From Methylosarcina fibrata AML-C10 (GTDB taxonomy: Bacteria; Pseudomonadota; Gammaproteobacteria; Methylococcales; Methylomonadaceae): DNA of 64,000 nt. The position numbers and the translations under genes were made by a program. Below the pieces are notes generated by a model. That model had not been told where the DNA came from. It saw only the letters and a program-made list of their open reading frames with translations, and searched no databases. The DNA is taken from positions 3,021,450-3,085,449 of the forward strand of contig NZ_KB889965.1 of the NCBI RefSeq assembly GCF_000372865.1, read 5' to 3'. The stretch's first letter is position 1; every line of letters starts with the position of its first letter. Below are positions 52,576-61,507 of this stretch, piece after piece.

Positions 52576-53982
52576 ATGCCCCCACTCTATCGGCCTTACA
52601 ATCCACGTCCTCCGGGAAAGGCACGGAAAATCGCGCTTCTCCTCATCTTGGCCTTGATGTTGAGCGGCTGCACTCTGCTCAAAAACACGCTGGAATTGCC
52701 GGAAAAAAGTATCCGCTCCCTGTTTTCGCTTGACCGGGAAAACAAAGCGTCCGATCCTGTCGAACTGCAATCCCAACTGCTCCGTTTTGCCGACAACTCC
52801 ATCAAAAGGCTCAATCTGGCCATAGGCAAGCTGCAATTAAAGGAAGACGAAGCCACCCGAAAACGCTCGCTGCTGATACGCCGGATTAGCACGACTCAGG
52901 ATATACTGGCTGTGGCCACCGGGGCCAACATCAACGCCAATCTGCTCGACATGGTCATCCTGGCCAGCCTGAACCGGATGAACGTCGAGGAATACTGGAC
53001 GTCCAGATACTATGGAGAATCGGCCCAACCCTATCTCCAGGCCGCCAAAGAAGTGGAAAGGCAGATTTTGCGAATCGCGGAAACCGTGCTCAAAAAAGAA
53101 CAGCTCTCGGAATTGCGCACCGCCATCCGCTCCTGGCACGAGAAACATCCGAACGTCCGCTCTCCCAGCGACGTCGGAGCGATCGGTTTCGCGGCCGAAG
53201 TCGCGCAAAGCAACCGCAGTTCCGACGCAATGATAACCGCCAGCGTGTTTAATCTGCTCACCATCGATCCCTTGGCGGGACTCGACCCCGCTACTCGCGA
53301 ACTGGCCGACACCCGACTGTTCGCCGAACGCGGATTGTTTCTGGCCAGGCATATGCCGACCTTGATCCGCTGGCAAACCGAGCTGTTGATTATAAACGCA
53401 GCGGAAGTGCCGCAGTTGGAGAAACTGCTGGCCGATGCGACCCGATTGTCCGAATCGGCGGACCGCTTCAGCCGGACGGCGCAGCGCCTTCCGGGATTCA
53501 TCAGCACGGAGCGCCAGGCGATCGTCCATGCCCTGGACAAGCAACAGCCGGCACTGAACGGGCTCGCTGCACAGATCGAGAAAACACTGGCCGCGGGCAG
53601 CCAAATGTCGAATGCCTCGACCGCCACCTTACAGACTTTTCAGGAAGTGGTGCGGCAACTCCAGGCCAGCCCGTCCGACCCGGACAGCGAGCCTTTCCGG
53701 ATCAACGACTATACCGTTGCCGCCCAACAGATCGGTGATTCCGCCCAAAACTTAACCCATCTTTTGCATATGTTTAACCGGACGCTGTCTCCCGACAATC
53801 TTGACGTCCTGTCCAATCGACTGGACGCCATGCTCCGGCGAACCCAGGCCGGGGGCAAGGAACTGGTGGACTACGCGTTCAGGCAGACCTTGTTTCTGGG
53901 TTTGCTCCTGATCGCTTCCGCCTGCGCAATGGTCTTGGCTTCCGCCATTGCATTCTGGAAATTGAAGAAGAAATTCGCCTGA
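52576..53982 (+). CDS. Lipoprotein-like protein with C-terminal membrane helix, unknown function
   Basis: A 468-residue protein with an N-terminal hydrophobic segment ending in a lipobox (LMLSGC), a long helical middle part, and a C-terminal transmembrane helix (about residues 444-463) followed by KLKKKFA. The helical body suggests a coiled envelope-spanning protein. No family is recognised. An AAGGAG site precedes the ATG. It converges on the lipid-transport operon at 54-58 kb, and a shared envelope role is only a guess. Confidence 0.7.
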   Translation: MPPLYRPYNPRPPGKARKIALLLILALMLSGCTLLKNTLELPEKSIRSLFSLDRENKASDPVELQSQLLRFADNSIKRLNLAIGKLQLKEDEATRKRSLLIRRISTTQDILAVATGANINANLLDMVILASLNRMNVEEYWTSRYYGESAQPYLQAAKEVERQILRIAETVLKKEQLSELRTAIRSWHEKHPNVRSPSDVGAIGFAAEVAQSNRSSDAMITASVFNLLTIDPLAGLDPATRELADTRLFAERGLFLARHMPTLIRWQTELLIINAAEVPQLEKLLADATRLSESADRFSRTAQRLPGFISTERQAIVHALDKQQPALNGLAAQIEKTLAAGSQMSNASTATLQTFQEVVRQLQASPSDPDSEPFRINDYTVAAQQIGDSAQNLTHLLHMFNRTLSPDNLDVLSNRLDAMLRRTQAGGKELVDYAFRQTLFLGLLLIASACAMVLASAIAFWKLKKKFA

Positions 53983-54037
53983 GGCCATGCACCGAACGGC
54001 TTGCTTTCCAGGGGCGAGCCGCTTTGAACCTTTCTTC

Positions 54038-54310
54038 CTATTCCACGCATTCGGCCTCGTAACGCTGCTCTAATGCGAATCTGCGTTGCGGCTTGCCTTT
54101 CAGAGACTCGATTTCCTTGCTCATTTCCTCGCAGCGGCTGGCAGACTGCTTCTCGGGAGACTGATAATTTTCATCCCGCATCCAGGAAGAGTCTTTGGCG
54201 TTTTCCTGATAAAAAGACGACGTGTCCAACTCCAGATCAAGCGGCTTATTTTCGGCAATGCCTGCCGATGAAACCAGGAGGAGAAGCACGAATAAGGATC
54301 GGATTTTCAT
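54038..54310 (-). CDS. Small exported charged protein
   Basis: A 90-residue protein with a clear signal peptide (cut near SAGIA) and a highly charged mature part containing two Cys (SRCEEMSKEIESLKGKPQRRFALEQRYEAEC). A longer frame spans this position, but the ATG at 54310 gives the signal sequence. It lies 50 bases after the PqiC-like gene on the same strand and may be the last gene of the lipid-transport operon. The function is unknown. Confidence 0.65.
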   Translation of the reverse strand: MKIRSLFVLLLLVSSAGIAENKPLDLELDTSSFYQENAKDSSWMRDENYQSPEKQSASRCEEMSKEIESLKGKPQRRFALEQRYEAECVE

Positions 54311-54360
54311 TTGTAGGCCTCGGTTTGAAAATGAGTGGCAACGCTTCCGGAATTTACTGC

Positions 54361-54984
54361 TTAGCGATTTCCTGCCGCCAGCGTCTGCCGCACCGCAGCC
54401 GCCAATTCGCGGCTCATTCGGTTCAAGCAGTCGTTGAGCGCGGCCACCATGACCTGATAATCCGAGGTCGATGCCGGCGTCCGGTACGAGACCTGCCGGA
54501 CCTGGATTCCGTCCTCGCCGCGAGCGATCCGCCATTGCGCGGTCAGGCCGGCCTGCCCTTCCGGATTCACATGAAATTCCAGGATGGCGACCGATACCCG
54601 AAGCCGGGCCTGGCGGGCGAGCCCGGATCCGTTGGTCGGCACGACGTCGACCGAGGCCAGCCGCGACAGATTCTGCGCCAATACACGGCCGATATTGTCG
54701 TCCAGGGATTCGGCCCAGCGGTTCAGCTCGCTCAATCGGTAAGCGTTCGGGCCGGTCGCGGCCACAATCTGCGGACGATCGACATAGCGCGGAATCTTCA
54801 CGGGACTCAGGGCAACCGCGGGCTTTTCCGAAACGGCCGATGCCTCGCTTTCGCTCTCGCGGAGAGGCTCGAGCAGATAGAACTGTGAAGGCGGCGTCGC
54901 TCCGCCGATGCATCCGGTCAAAGAGCCGAGCAAACCGGCCCACAGCGGAATCCAAACGAAACGGTTTGCACGCATGATCAACAT
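54361..54984 (-). CDS. PqiC-like ABC-type transport auxiliary lipoprotein
   Basis: A 207-residue outer membrane lipoprotein (lipobox LTGC) of the PqiC/ABC-type transport auxiliary family (PF03886). It has SQFYLLEPL after the Cys, then LSPVKIPRYVDRPQIVAATGPNAYRLSELNRWAESLDDNIGRVLAQNLSRL, the canonical core. In such systems it receives or anchors MCE-protein tunnels at the outer membrane. It starts 3 bases after the MlaD-like gene, with AAGGAG inside that gene's end. Confidence 0.92.
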   Translation of the reverse strand: MLIMRANRFVWIPLWAGLLGSLTGCIGGATPPSQFYLLEPLRESESEASAVSEKPAVALSPVKIPRYVDRPQIVAATGPNAYRLSELNRWAESLDDNIGRVLAQNLSRLASVDVVPTNGSGLARQARLRVSVAILEFHVNPEGQAGLTAQWRIARGEDGIQVRQVSYRTPASTSDYQVMVAALNDCLNRMSRELAAAVRQTLAAGNR

Positions 54985-54987
54985 CTT

Positions 54988-56013
54988 CTAATTCTCCTTG
55001 CCGGAAATCAACGACTCCGGATGGCGTTCCAAATAATCGGTCAACCTCTCAATCGAACGCGAAGCATCTCTCAGCGCTTCCAGCGTTTCATTCAAAGCCG
55101 ATTCCGGCCCGATCGCCTCATTGACGTTCGCCATGGATTCATCCGCTCTGTTCAAGGCGAGAGTCGCGGCCTTCAAGGTCTGATCGGTGGACGCCAAAAC
55201 AGGCTTGATGTCGCTATGGATGTCCTGAACCATCGCTCGGGAATCCTGCATCAACAGATTGGTATTCCGGATGGCCGTGTTGGTATCCTTGAGCATCGGC
55301 TCAAGATTCCGGTTCAGAGTCGTCACCGTTTTGTCCATTTCTTCCAGGGTCTTGGCCAGGGCGGCCTTGGATTTTTTGACGTCTTCGGAAGCCAGGAGAT
55401 TTTTAATTTCCTTCAGGCTCTCCGACAAATCCAGAACGATTTGATCCAGCGGCAATTCGCGCAGTTTCTTCGCCACTTCCTCGGCGGTGTTGCGAAGCTC
55501 GTCGGTGGTCTTCGGAATGCCGGGAAACTCAACGATGCCTTTGTAATTCAGATTCACGAACAACGGCGGCTTGTCCGGATGCAGGTCGATGTCGACGTAC
55601 AGCAGGCCGGTCAACAGGCTTTGTGTTTCCAGGCGGGCGCGGAATCCGGCTTTCACCAGATCGTCGCGGTTCTTCTCCTGCTGCCCGTGCGTCAGCGCCG
55701 TCGGAAATTTAACTCCGCCGGTACCGGTAAAAGAATTTCGGTCGATCTCGACCACGACCGGTTTATAAATTTTGAGCTTGACCGGGTCGATTTGTATCGA
55801 AACTTCGATGACTTCTCCGATTTTGACACCCTGCATTTTGACCGGTGCACCGATGTCCAGACCGTTCAGCGAGGTATCGAAAAAAATCACGAACCGGGCT
55901 TTGTCGGTTTTTAACAATTGCCCGCCGCCGAACATCAGCAAGCCGGCCACCAGCAGCGTCAGAGCGCCGACGGTAAAGCCGCCTATGGCCACAGGACTGA
56001 TGGGTTTACTCAT
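54988..56013 (-). CDS. MlaD/MCE-domain lipid-binding protein
   Basis: A 341-residue MCE protein with an N-terminal membrane helix (VAIGGFTVGALTLLVAGLLMFGG). The MCE domain follows (FVIFFDTSLNGLDIGAPVKMQGVKIGEVIEV, GLLYVDIDLHPD), then a long helical C-terminal part rich in Leu, Asn and Asp that could form a tunnel or coiled barrel. It binds lipid for transport between the membranes. Its ATG overlaps the end of the ATPase gene by 4 bases. Confidence 0.93.
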   Translation of the reverse strand: MSKPISPVAIGGFTVGALTLLVAGLLMFGGGQLLKTDKARFVIFFDTSLNGLDIGAPVKMQGVKIGEVIEVSIQIDPVKLKIYKPVVVEIDRNSFTGTGGVKFPTALTHGQQEKNRDDLVKAGFRARLETQSLLTGLLYVDIDLHPDKPPLFVNLNYKGIVEFPGIPKTTDELRNTAEEVAKKLRELPLDQIVLDLSESLKEIKNLLASEDVKKSKAALAKTLEEMDKTVTTLNRNLEPMLKDTNTAIRNTNLLMQDSRAMVQDIHSDIKPVLASTDQTLKAATLALNRADESMANVNEAIGPESALNETLEALRDASRSIERLTDYLERHPESLISGKEN

Positions 56014-56798
56014 AAGTTTTGCCGCTCCGTTTCCGTCTGATTGCTCGCACGGCCTTCGCCTCGAGTTAGAAATTGAATGATTTTCGGGTTGTCGGATTCA
56101 GCCAGAAGCGTTTTGGGCGAACCGGTCGCCAGCATCGTTTTGGTCTCCGGATCCAGAAACACCGAATTGGTGCCGATCGCAAAGATGCTCGCCAGTTCGT
56201 GAGTCACGACCGCAATCGTCGTGCCCAGCGTATCGCGCAGGCTGATGATCAGATCGTCCAAAAGCCTGGCGCTGACCGGATCGAGTCCGGCCGACGGCTC
56301 GTCGAAAAACAGGATTTCCGGGTCCAGCGCCATCGCTCGCGCCAAGCCCGCGCGCTTTTGCATGCCTCCGCTGATCTCGGAAGGATAATACCCTTCGAAG
56401 CCGGCCAAGCCGACCAGCGCCAGCTTGTAGGAAACGACGTCGGCGATTTCTCCCCTGCTGAAATCGGTAAACTCTCCAAGCGGCAAGGCAATGTTTTCGG
56501 CCAGCGTCAGCGAACTGAACAAGGCCCCGGACTGATACAGGACGCCGATGCGCCGCATCATGTTCACGCGCGCTTCGGGGTCGGCATGCCAGAAACTTTG
56601 CCGTCCATAAAAAACATCGCCTCGGGCGGGCTGCTGCAAGCCGATCAGATGCCTCAGCAGCGTGCTCTTGCCGCAGCCGCTTCCGCCCATGATGATGAAC
56701 ACGTCGCCCCGGTTGATGGTGAAGTTCAGATCGCGCTGAATCAAAAAGTCGCCGTAAGCCATGGTCAGATCGGTTACCGTGATATGGGGCGTGGCCAT
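56010..56798 (-). CDS. MlaF-like ABC transporter ATP-binding protein
   Basis: A 262-residue ATPase: Walker A GGSGCGKSTLLRHLIG, Q-loop region VLYQSGALFSSLT, signature SGGMQKRAGLARAMALDP, Walker B EILFFDEPSAGLDP and H-loop VTHE. Closest in pattern to MlaF. It powers lipid movement with the MlaE-like permease upstream and the MlaD-like protein downstream. The gap to the permease gene is 18 bases. Confidence 0.94.
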   Translation of the reverse strand: MATPHITVTDLTMAYGDFLIQRDLNFTINRGDVFIIMGGSGCGKSTLLRHLIGLQQPARGDVFYGRQSFWHADPEARVNMMRRIGVLYQSGALFSSLTLAENIALPLGEFTDFSRGEIADVVSYKLALVGLAGFEGYYPSEISGGMQKRAGLARAMALDPEILFFDEPSAGLDPVSARLLDDLIISLRDTLGTTIAVVTHELASIFAIGTNSVFLDPETKTMLATGSPKTLLAESDNPKIIQFLTRGEGRASNQTETERQNL

Positions 56799-56816
56799 GC
56801 GCTCTCCCTGCCGTCT

Positions 56817-57977
56817 CTAAATGCCGAGCCGGTTGCAGATCAGGGTGATGATCGAATCGGCCACCACGATGTAGACGATGCTATTGACGACCGCGGCCGT
56901 GGCGGCGTCGCCGACCGCCGAAGCGCTGCGTCCGCACTGCATGCCGCGCATGCAGCCGGCCGTCGCGATCAGCACGGCGAACACCAGGCTTTTAAACAAG
57001 CCGATGCCGAAATCGGGCAAATGCACCGACTTGCGGGTTTCGTTGACGTACTGAACCAGCGAAACGTCGAAGGCGCTGATCGTGACCATCGCTCCGCCCA
57101 GGATGCCCATCAGATCCGCGTAAAGGCAGAGCAAGGGCAGCATCAGGATCAGCGCCAGCATTCTCGGCATGACCAGAAACTCCATCGGCGAAATGCCCAT
57201 GGTTTTGAGCGCATCGATCTCGCTGTTGACGTTCATCGTCCCGAGTTGCGCGGCGTACGCGGCGTCGGTGCGGCCGGACATGATCACCGCGGTCATCAAG
57301 GCGCCCATCTCGCGCACCGTACCCAGTCCGACCAGGTCGGCGATAAAAATCTGCGCGCCGAACATCGCCAGTTGCACCGCGCCGACAAAAGCCAGAATCA
57401 GGCCCACCAGCAAACTGATCAGCGTCACGATCGCCAGAGCCCCGGGCCCTGCATCCTGGATGCACAACATCAAATCGTGCAGGCGAAACCTGGCCCTGCC
57501 GCGCAACATGGCGACGCTCGCCAGCACCGTCTCGCCGATAAAGCCGATCAGTCCCCGGGCGTCGGCCAGCGCATTCAACACCGCCTTGCCCAGTTGCGCC
57601 AACATCGGCGGTTTTTGCGCGCTGCGCCGGGCGCCGGCCCTTTCCGGCACCGCGCGCGCCAGCCGGAGCAGGCCCTGAACGCCTGGCGGCAGGCCGGAGA
57701 CGTCGGCTTCGACGGCGTTGGCCCGGCATTCGTCAAGAATTTTCAGAAGATAGGTCGGCAGGCGGCTGTCCCATTGGCCGAGCTCGTCCGCATTCAGACG
57801 GATACGGCTGAAAGAACCGAAACTCTTGAGGCTTTCGAGCAGGGTTTCCGCCGGTTTTATCCGGGCGCCCTGCACCCAGTGGCCTTTCAGGCGAATCAGC
57901 AAGGCCGAGTCATCGAGACGCACGAGTTCGACCTCGCCCGATAAGTCCTGCTCGTCCGCAGCCGTCTTCGCTTTCAT
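56817..57977 (-). CDS. MlaE-like permease with N-terminal STAS domain
   Basis: A 386-residue protein. The first 100 residues form a STAS-like domain (GEVELVRLDDSALLIRLKGHWVQG). The rest is an MlaE permease: LSLLVGLILAFVGAVQLAMFGAQIFIADLVGLGTVREMGALMTAVIMSGRTDAAYAAQLGTMNVNSEIDALKTMGISPMEFLVMPR. STAS fused to MlaE replaces the separate MlaB found in E. coli. The open frame extends to 58028, but the ATG at 57977 fits better. It is followed by MlaF-, MlaD- and PqiC-like genes. Confidence 0.93.
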   Translation of the reverse strand: MKAKTAADEQDLSGEVELVRLDDSALLIRLKGHWVQGARIKPAETLLESLKSFGSFSRIRLNADELGQWDSRLPTYLLKILDECRANAVEADVSGLPPGVQGLLRLARAVPERAGARRSAQKPPMLAQLGKAVLNALADARGLIGFIGETVLASVAMLRGRARFRLHDLMLCIQDAGPGALAIVTLISLLVGLILAFVGAVQLAMFGAQIFIADLVGLGTVREMGALMTAVIMSGRTDAAYAAQLGTMNVNSEIDALKTMGISPMEFLVMPRMLALILMLPLLCLYADLMGILGGAMVTISAFDVSLVQYVNETRKSVHLPDFGIGLFKSLVFAVLIATAGCMRGMQCGRSASAVGDAATAAVVNSIVYIVVADSIITLICNRLGI

Positions 57978-57994
57978 GAAAGTTTCATTCTCAT

Positions 57995-58465
57995 CTATTG
58001 AACGGTATAGCCCCGACCCGTCAGACACGCATTCAAGGCGCGGTTGTAGTTAACGGCGGCCTCGTTGGGCGCCGCGGACGCCGCTTTGTCGGCGTCCCGT
58101 TGCGCGAAGCCGCGCCTTAAGCCGCCGGCGGCCGCGCCGATGGCCGCGCCTTTACCGGCATCGCCGGCAATCGCGCCGATCGCGGCTCCCGCGGCGGCGC
58201 CGCGCGCTCCGCCTCTCAACAACTCTTTGCCCTTGCGTTCTTGCGGCTGGCTGGGTTGGGAAGCGGAAGCGCCGGTGCTGGGATCGAAGCCGCTCTGCTG
58301 GACGGCCCAGGTATGGCATTCAAAACGGTCTTGAGCCATCTGCTGCGACGATTGCCCTTTCGCCGGATAGACGATCGGATTTTGAGCAAACACCGACAGC
58401 GGCAGAACCAAAGCCGCGATCGACAGGGGCCAAAGATTTTTCAACTGTCTTGTCCGGGTTTTCAT
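57995..58465 (-). CDS. Glycine-zipper exported protein
   Basis: A 156-residue exported protein with a signal peptide (cut near VFA) and a conserved MAQDRFECHTWAVQQSGFDP segment. The glycine-zipper stretch is GGARGAAAGAAIGAIAGDAGKGAAIGAAAGG, and the end has one more Cys, in YNRALNACLTGRGYTV. Gly-zipper proteins insert into membranes as helical oligomers. It lies 17 bases before the MlaE-like gene and opens that part of the operon. Confidence 0.85.
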   Translation of the reverse strand: MKTRTRQLKNLWPLSIAALVLPLSVFAQNPIVYPAKGQSSQQMAQDRFECHTWAVQQSGFDPSTGASASQPSQPQERKGKELLRGGARGAAAGAAIGAIAGDAGKGAAIGAAAGGLRRGFAQRDADKAASAAPNEAAVNYNRALNACLTGRGYTVQ

Positions 58466-58546
58466 GATACTCTCTCTTCAATAATGAGTTTAAATTTTTC
58501 AATCGAAACCGCTCAATCCAGAGCACGTTTCGCTATTACCGCCGAC

Positions 58547-59974
58547 TCACTCGACTCTTGTTACCGCCGGCGGCACCCAGCGCCCGTCCAGCACCTCGGC
58601 TTTCGGCGCATACAGGCGCATGGTCACGCCCAGCGTTCCCTTGCCCGGCGAAGGCAGCCAGTTGGATTCCTTGTCGGCTCCCGGAGAGTCGTGCCGGATA
58701 TAGAGATCGAGCGAGCCGTCGGCGTTGAATTTCAATGCGTCGCGATCGCCGATGGCGAAGCGGTTCAGCGGATTGGCGACCTGAAAGCCGTCCCCATCGT
58801 ATAGAGTAACCGACCAGAAAGCATCAACCGGCGGCAGTTCTTCCTTCTTGAAATGAAGCCGATACCGACTCCCTCCAACCAGCATTTTGCCTCCGGCATC
58901 GGCCAAGGCCAATGGATAAACGGCATCCTCGGGTTGATTCGCCCCGAGCCCCACCATGGCGACGATCGCGCGTTTCAGGTAATAATTGCCGTAGACGCCC
59001 ATCGTATCGGTATTCATCTGCCAGCCGTTGACCACGCGCGCCAGGGTCGGCGCCTTTTCCTTCATCCACTTCAAGCCGTCCGCCGCGGCGCGCTCCAGCC
59101 CCGCCTTGACGGCGGTCGGGATCCTGTTCCAATCGAAGCGTGGTCCGGGTTCAAGACCGATCCGCCGCATGCGCTCGACCATCGACCAATCGGTGACGTG
59201 GGGCGGGTTGTGCTTCATCAGGTCCATCCCCAGGCTGAAATATTGGCCGGCCGGCATCGTATTCACCTGCACCAGCGGCGGCGTCTTCGTATCCACGCCC
59301 GGATCGGCCGCGGCCTTGGCCTTCATCGGCCGGGGCTTTTTCCTCCATCGGGAAAGCGGTGTGATCCGGTATCCGTCCTGCACCTTGTGCACGGCCTCGT
59401 AGTCTTTGGAACCGTTGGTTTGCGTGCGGCCGATGACCCAGACGTAGGCTGTGGGTGCGTCGATGCGCCGGATGCCTTTGGGCAGTTGGCCTTTCCACCC
59501 TTGCGGCACGACCGCGAAATCTGCGGCGGCCGTGCCGCTGGTCCGTTTGCCCGGCACCGCGAACACGTCGCTCCACAGGTCCAGCATCGGCAGCAGATAA
59601 TAGCGTCCGGCCGTATCCGGCGCGGAGACGATTTGCGGTTCTTCGGTCAGATCCAGCCAGGCGCTGGAATAGAGCGTGTCGAAATTTGGGCGCACCACTT
59701 CCCGAAAATCCGCAGCCGGGAACGCACGCATATGGTGGAAGACGTTCATCGGCCCCATGCCGGCTTTCTCGCCGGGTTCCTGATGGATGGCGACGCGGCG
59801 GGTCACTTCCATCGAGATCAAGGGATAAAGATACACATAAGCCTCCAGTCCGATCTCGTAGGCTTCCTGCTCGGTCGCTTTTTCGGCCGCCAGCGGGGCG
59901 CCAGTCGCCACCCCGATTGCCAGCGCCAGGGACAACAGAGTTTCGACTAAACCTCTCCGAAAATGAATTGTCAT
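58547..59974 (-). CDS. DUF1254/DUF1214 domain exported protein
   Basis: A 475-residue exported protein. The DUF1254 part has AYEIGLEAYVYLYPLISMEVTRR, MNVFHHMRAFPAADFREVVRPNFDTLYSSAWLDL and TAYVWVIGRTQTNG. The DUF1214 part has YPLALADAGGKMLVGGSRYRLHFKKEELPPVDAFWSVTLYDGDGF and a final LPSPGKGTLGVTMRLYAPK. The family is widespread and lacks a settled function. The ATG at 59974 gives a signal peptide. Confidence 0.93.
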   Translation of the reverse strand: MTIHFRRGLVETLLSLALAIGVATGAPLAAEKATEQEAYEIGLEAYVYLYPLISMEVTRRVAIHQEPGEKAGMGPMNVFHHMRAFPAADFREVVRPNFDTLYSSAWLDLTEEPQIVSAPDTAGRYYLLPMLDLWSDVFAVPGKRTSGTAAADFAVVPQGWKGQLPKGIRRIDAPTAYVWVIGRTQTNGSKDYEAVHKVQDGYRITPLSRWRKKPRPMKAKAAADPGVDTKTPPLVQVNTMPAGQYFSLGMDLMKHNPPHVTDWSMVERMRRIGLEPGPRFDWNRIPTAVKAGLERAAADGLKWMKEKAPTLARVVNGWQMNTDTMGVYGNYYLKRAIVAMVGLGANQPEDAVYPLALADAGGKMLVGGSRYRLHFKKEELPPVDAFWSVTLYDGDGFQVANPLNRFAIGDRDALKFNADGSLDLYIRHDSPGADKESNWLPSPGKGTLGVTMRLYAPKAEVLDGRWVPPAVTRVE

Positions 59975-60013
59975 AAGCAATCGTCCAGAATCTTAAAAAA
60001 TTTGCTTCGATCG

Positions 60014-60598
60014 TTAATCGGGATGAATGCGGGTAATCTTGGAGCCTTGGATGCCGAGTCCCGCCATTAATCCTTTTTGGTCGAAGATAAAGGCATAGAC
60101 GTTGTGCTTCGCGGTCGTCGTGGTGATCGATTTGGCGAGGCCGGCGTCGACGACGACAATGCTGGGCCCGACGCCGAGTTCCCAACCGCGGCTGCTGTCG
60201 AGATACTTCATCGTTTCGTCCGACAGGAAAAACAGCGCATATCCGTAAGACTGCACCCCGGCCTGCAACCCGTAAGACGCCGCGATGCTGTTGTAATAGC
60301 CGGCGGTCCGGCCCCTGACCCGCAACGCGCCGCCCCGTCCGTATTGCCCACCGAACACGAAACCGGCTTTGACGATGGTCGGAAACACCAGAATGCCTTT
60401 CGCCCGAGTAGCCAGCTTTTTAGCCTCCGGCGTAGTCGCATAAAGAGTCTGCAAAGCCGCATCGACGTTCCGGTCGATTTCGGCGGCCGTTCCCGAAATG
60501 CCGGGATTGCCGCCCACCGATTGACAACCTGCAAGGGCCAGCAGGCTCATCAGTAAAACGGTTAACCCGGTTTTTTTTAACCTGTCTCGATTTGTCAT
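60014..60598 (-). CDS. SYLF-domain (YSC84-like) lipoprotein
   Basis: A 194-residue lipoprotein (lipobox LALAGC) with a SYLF/YSC84 domain: AKGILVFPTIVKAGFVFGGQYGRGGALRV, AASYGLQAGVQSYGYALFFLSDETMKYL, VGPSIVVVDAGLA and VYAFIFDQKGLMAGLGIQGSKITRI. SYLF domains bind lipids or phosphoinositides in eukaryotes, and the bacterial role is unknown. The ATG at 60598 is preferred over 60637 because it yields the lipoprotein signal. It lies 39 bases upstream of the DUF1254 gene. Confidence 0.9.
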   Translation of the reverse strand: MTNRDRLKKTGLTVLLMSLLALAGCQSVGGNPGISGTAAEIDRNVDAALQTLYATTPEAKKLATRAKGILVFPTIVKAGFVFGGQYGRGGALRVRGRTAGYYNSIAASYGLQAGVQSYGYALFFLSDETMKYLDSSRGWELGVGPSIVVVDAGLAKSITTTTAKHNVYAFIFDQKGLMAGLGIQGSKITRIHPD

Positions 60599-60744
60599 AC
60601 GCACTGGTTGCCTGACCGTTCGGAATTGATAATCCATGCCGTTCCGGTATCGGGTTTGAATGGATGCAAACCGGGGATCCGGTCGGGCGAATTCTTTCGG
60701 ACCGATTCCCGACTTGTCTCATTCAAACCGGCACCGGATGCCGG

Positions 60745-61182
60745 CTATTTTTTCAAATTCAAATCCTTCAAAGCCTGATTGCAGCGCCCGCTGATTTTTT
60801 TCTCGTTGTCTTCGAGGCAGGCCAATAATCTTCCTTCGCCGGCTTCGACCGAGGAACAGTATTGTTCGAGATCGTCGCCGCATTCGTTGGCCGCATAGGA
60901 AAGCGCCGCCACCGCTCGTTCCAGTTGCACTGCCGAATCGTACAGCGCATACTCGCAGCGGCCCGACAGTTTGTCGCCACGAGCATAGATACAAGCGAGG
61001 ATGCGCCCTGCGCCGGGCGTGACGTCCTTGCAATAAGCCTCCAGTTCGGTTTGGCAACCCTGCAAAAAAGTCTCCAGGGGGCCCTGGCCGGACGGCGCGG
61101 CATCGGCAGCGTTTTTCGGTTGCGGTGCGGCGCAAGCGCCGACTGCTGTACAGATCCAGGCAAGCAAGACAATACGTTTCAT
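60745..61182 (-). CDS. Cysteine-rich repeat (GLG1-type) exported protein
   Basis: A 145-residue exported protein with a signal ending near AVGAC and two tandem Cys-rich repeats of about 40 residues. The first is CQTELEAYC...ACIYARGDKLSGRC and the second CGDDLEQYC...ACLEDNEKKISGRC. Both match the cysteine-rich repeat of eukaryotic Golgi protein GLG1 (PF00839). The ATG at 61182 has CAGGA before it. Dyad-box promoter copy 5 lies about 175-220 bases upstream, which makes this the first gene after the box. Confidence 0.88.
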   Translation of the reverse strand: MKRIVLLAWICTAVGACAAPQPKNAADAAPSGQGPLETFLQGCQTELEAYCKDVTPGAGRILACIYARGDKLSGRCEYALYDSAVQLERAVAALSYAANECGDDLEQYCSSVEAGEGRLLACLEDNEKKISGRCNQALKDLNLKK

Positions 61183-61507
61183 ATCGATCCTGTTCATTTT
61201 CATAATTTGGCTTGAAGACATTGTTTTCTGAAAATAACGGCCGCTTCCCCTGTCTTCCAGTTCCTTCACATCCTCACCGGAAACCTGCGATGCGTGCCAT
61301 AGCCGGTCTATTTCCTGATGCTCGAGGAAGCCCTCCGCTTAAAGGCAGGTGGCCAATGTAACCTTTTCCTCGATACGCAGCTATTGGACTTTAGGCCAAG
61401 TTCATCCGGAAAAGCATCGGATAAAATCGAAGGCACGGGCTCAAAACTTGAATTAAATGAAGGGATCGGCGGTCTCTTGGATCGTCCGGAATTAAAGGCA
61501 TGAACCA
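61183..61507. other. Divergent regulatory region
   Basis: A 325-base gap between the Cys-rich protein gene and the kynureninase-like gene. It contains dyad-box promoter copy 5 (61355-61400) directed to the minus strand. It also holds the start region of the plus-strand gene, for which no clear promoter was seen. No gene lies in it. Confidence 0.55.
61355..61400 (-). promoter_or_regulatory. Dyad-box promoter, copy 5 (Cys-rich protein gene and following genes)
   Basis: The box at 61381-61400 reads CTTGGCCTAAAGTCCAATAG toward the minus-strand genes, identical in all 20 bases to copy 6. A -10-like TACATT at 61360-61355 follows after 20 bases. It would drive the Cys-rich, SYLF, DUF1254, Gly-zipper and MlaEFD/PqiC-like genes if they form one transcript. 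Confidence 0.65.

Noticed and set aside
56073-57944. Plus-strand open frame of 623 codons, rich in His, Gln, Arg and Asp
   Set aside because: It is antisense to the MlaF- and MlaE-like genes, and its odd composition is typical of a shadow frame.
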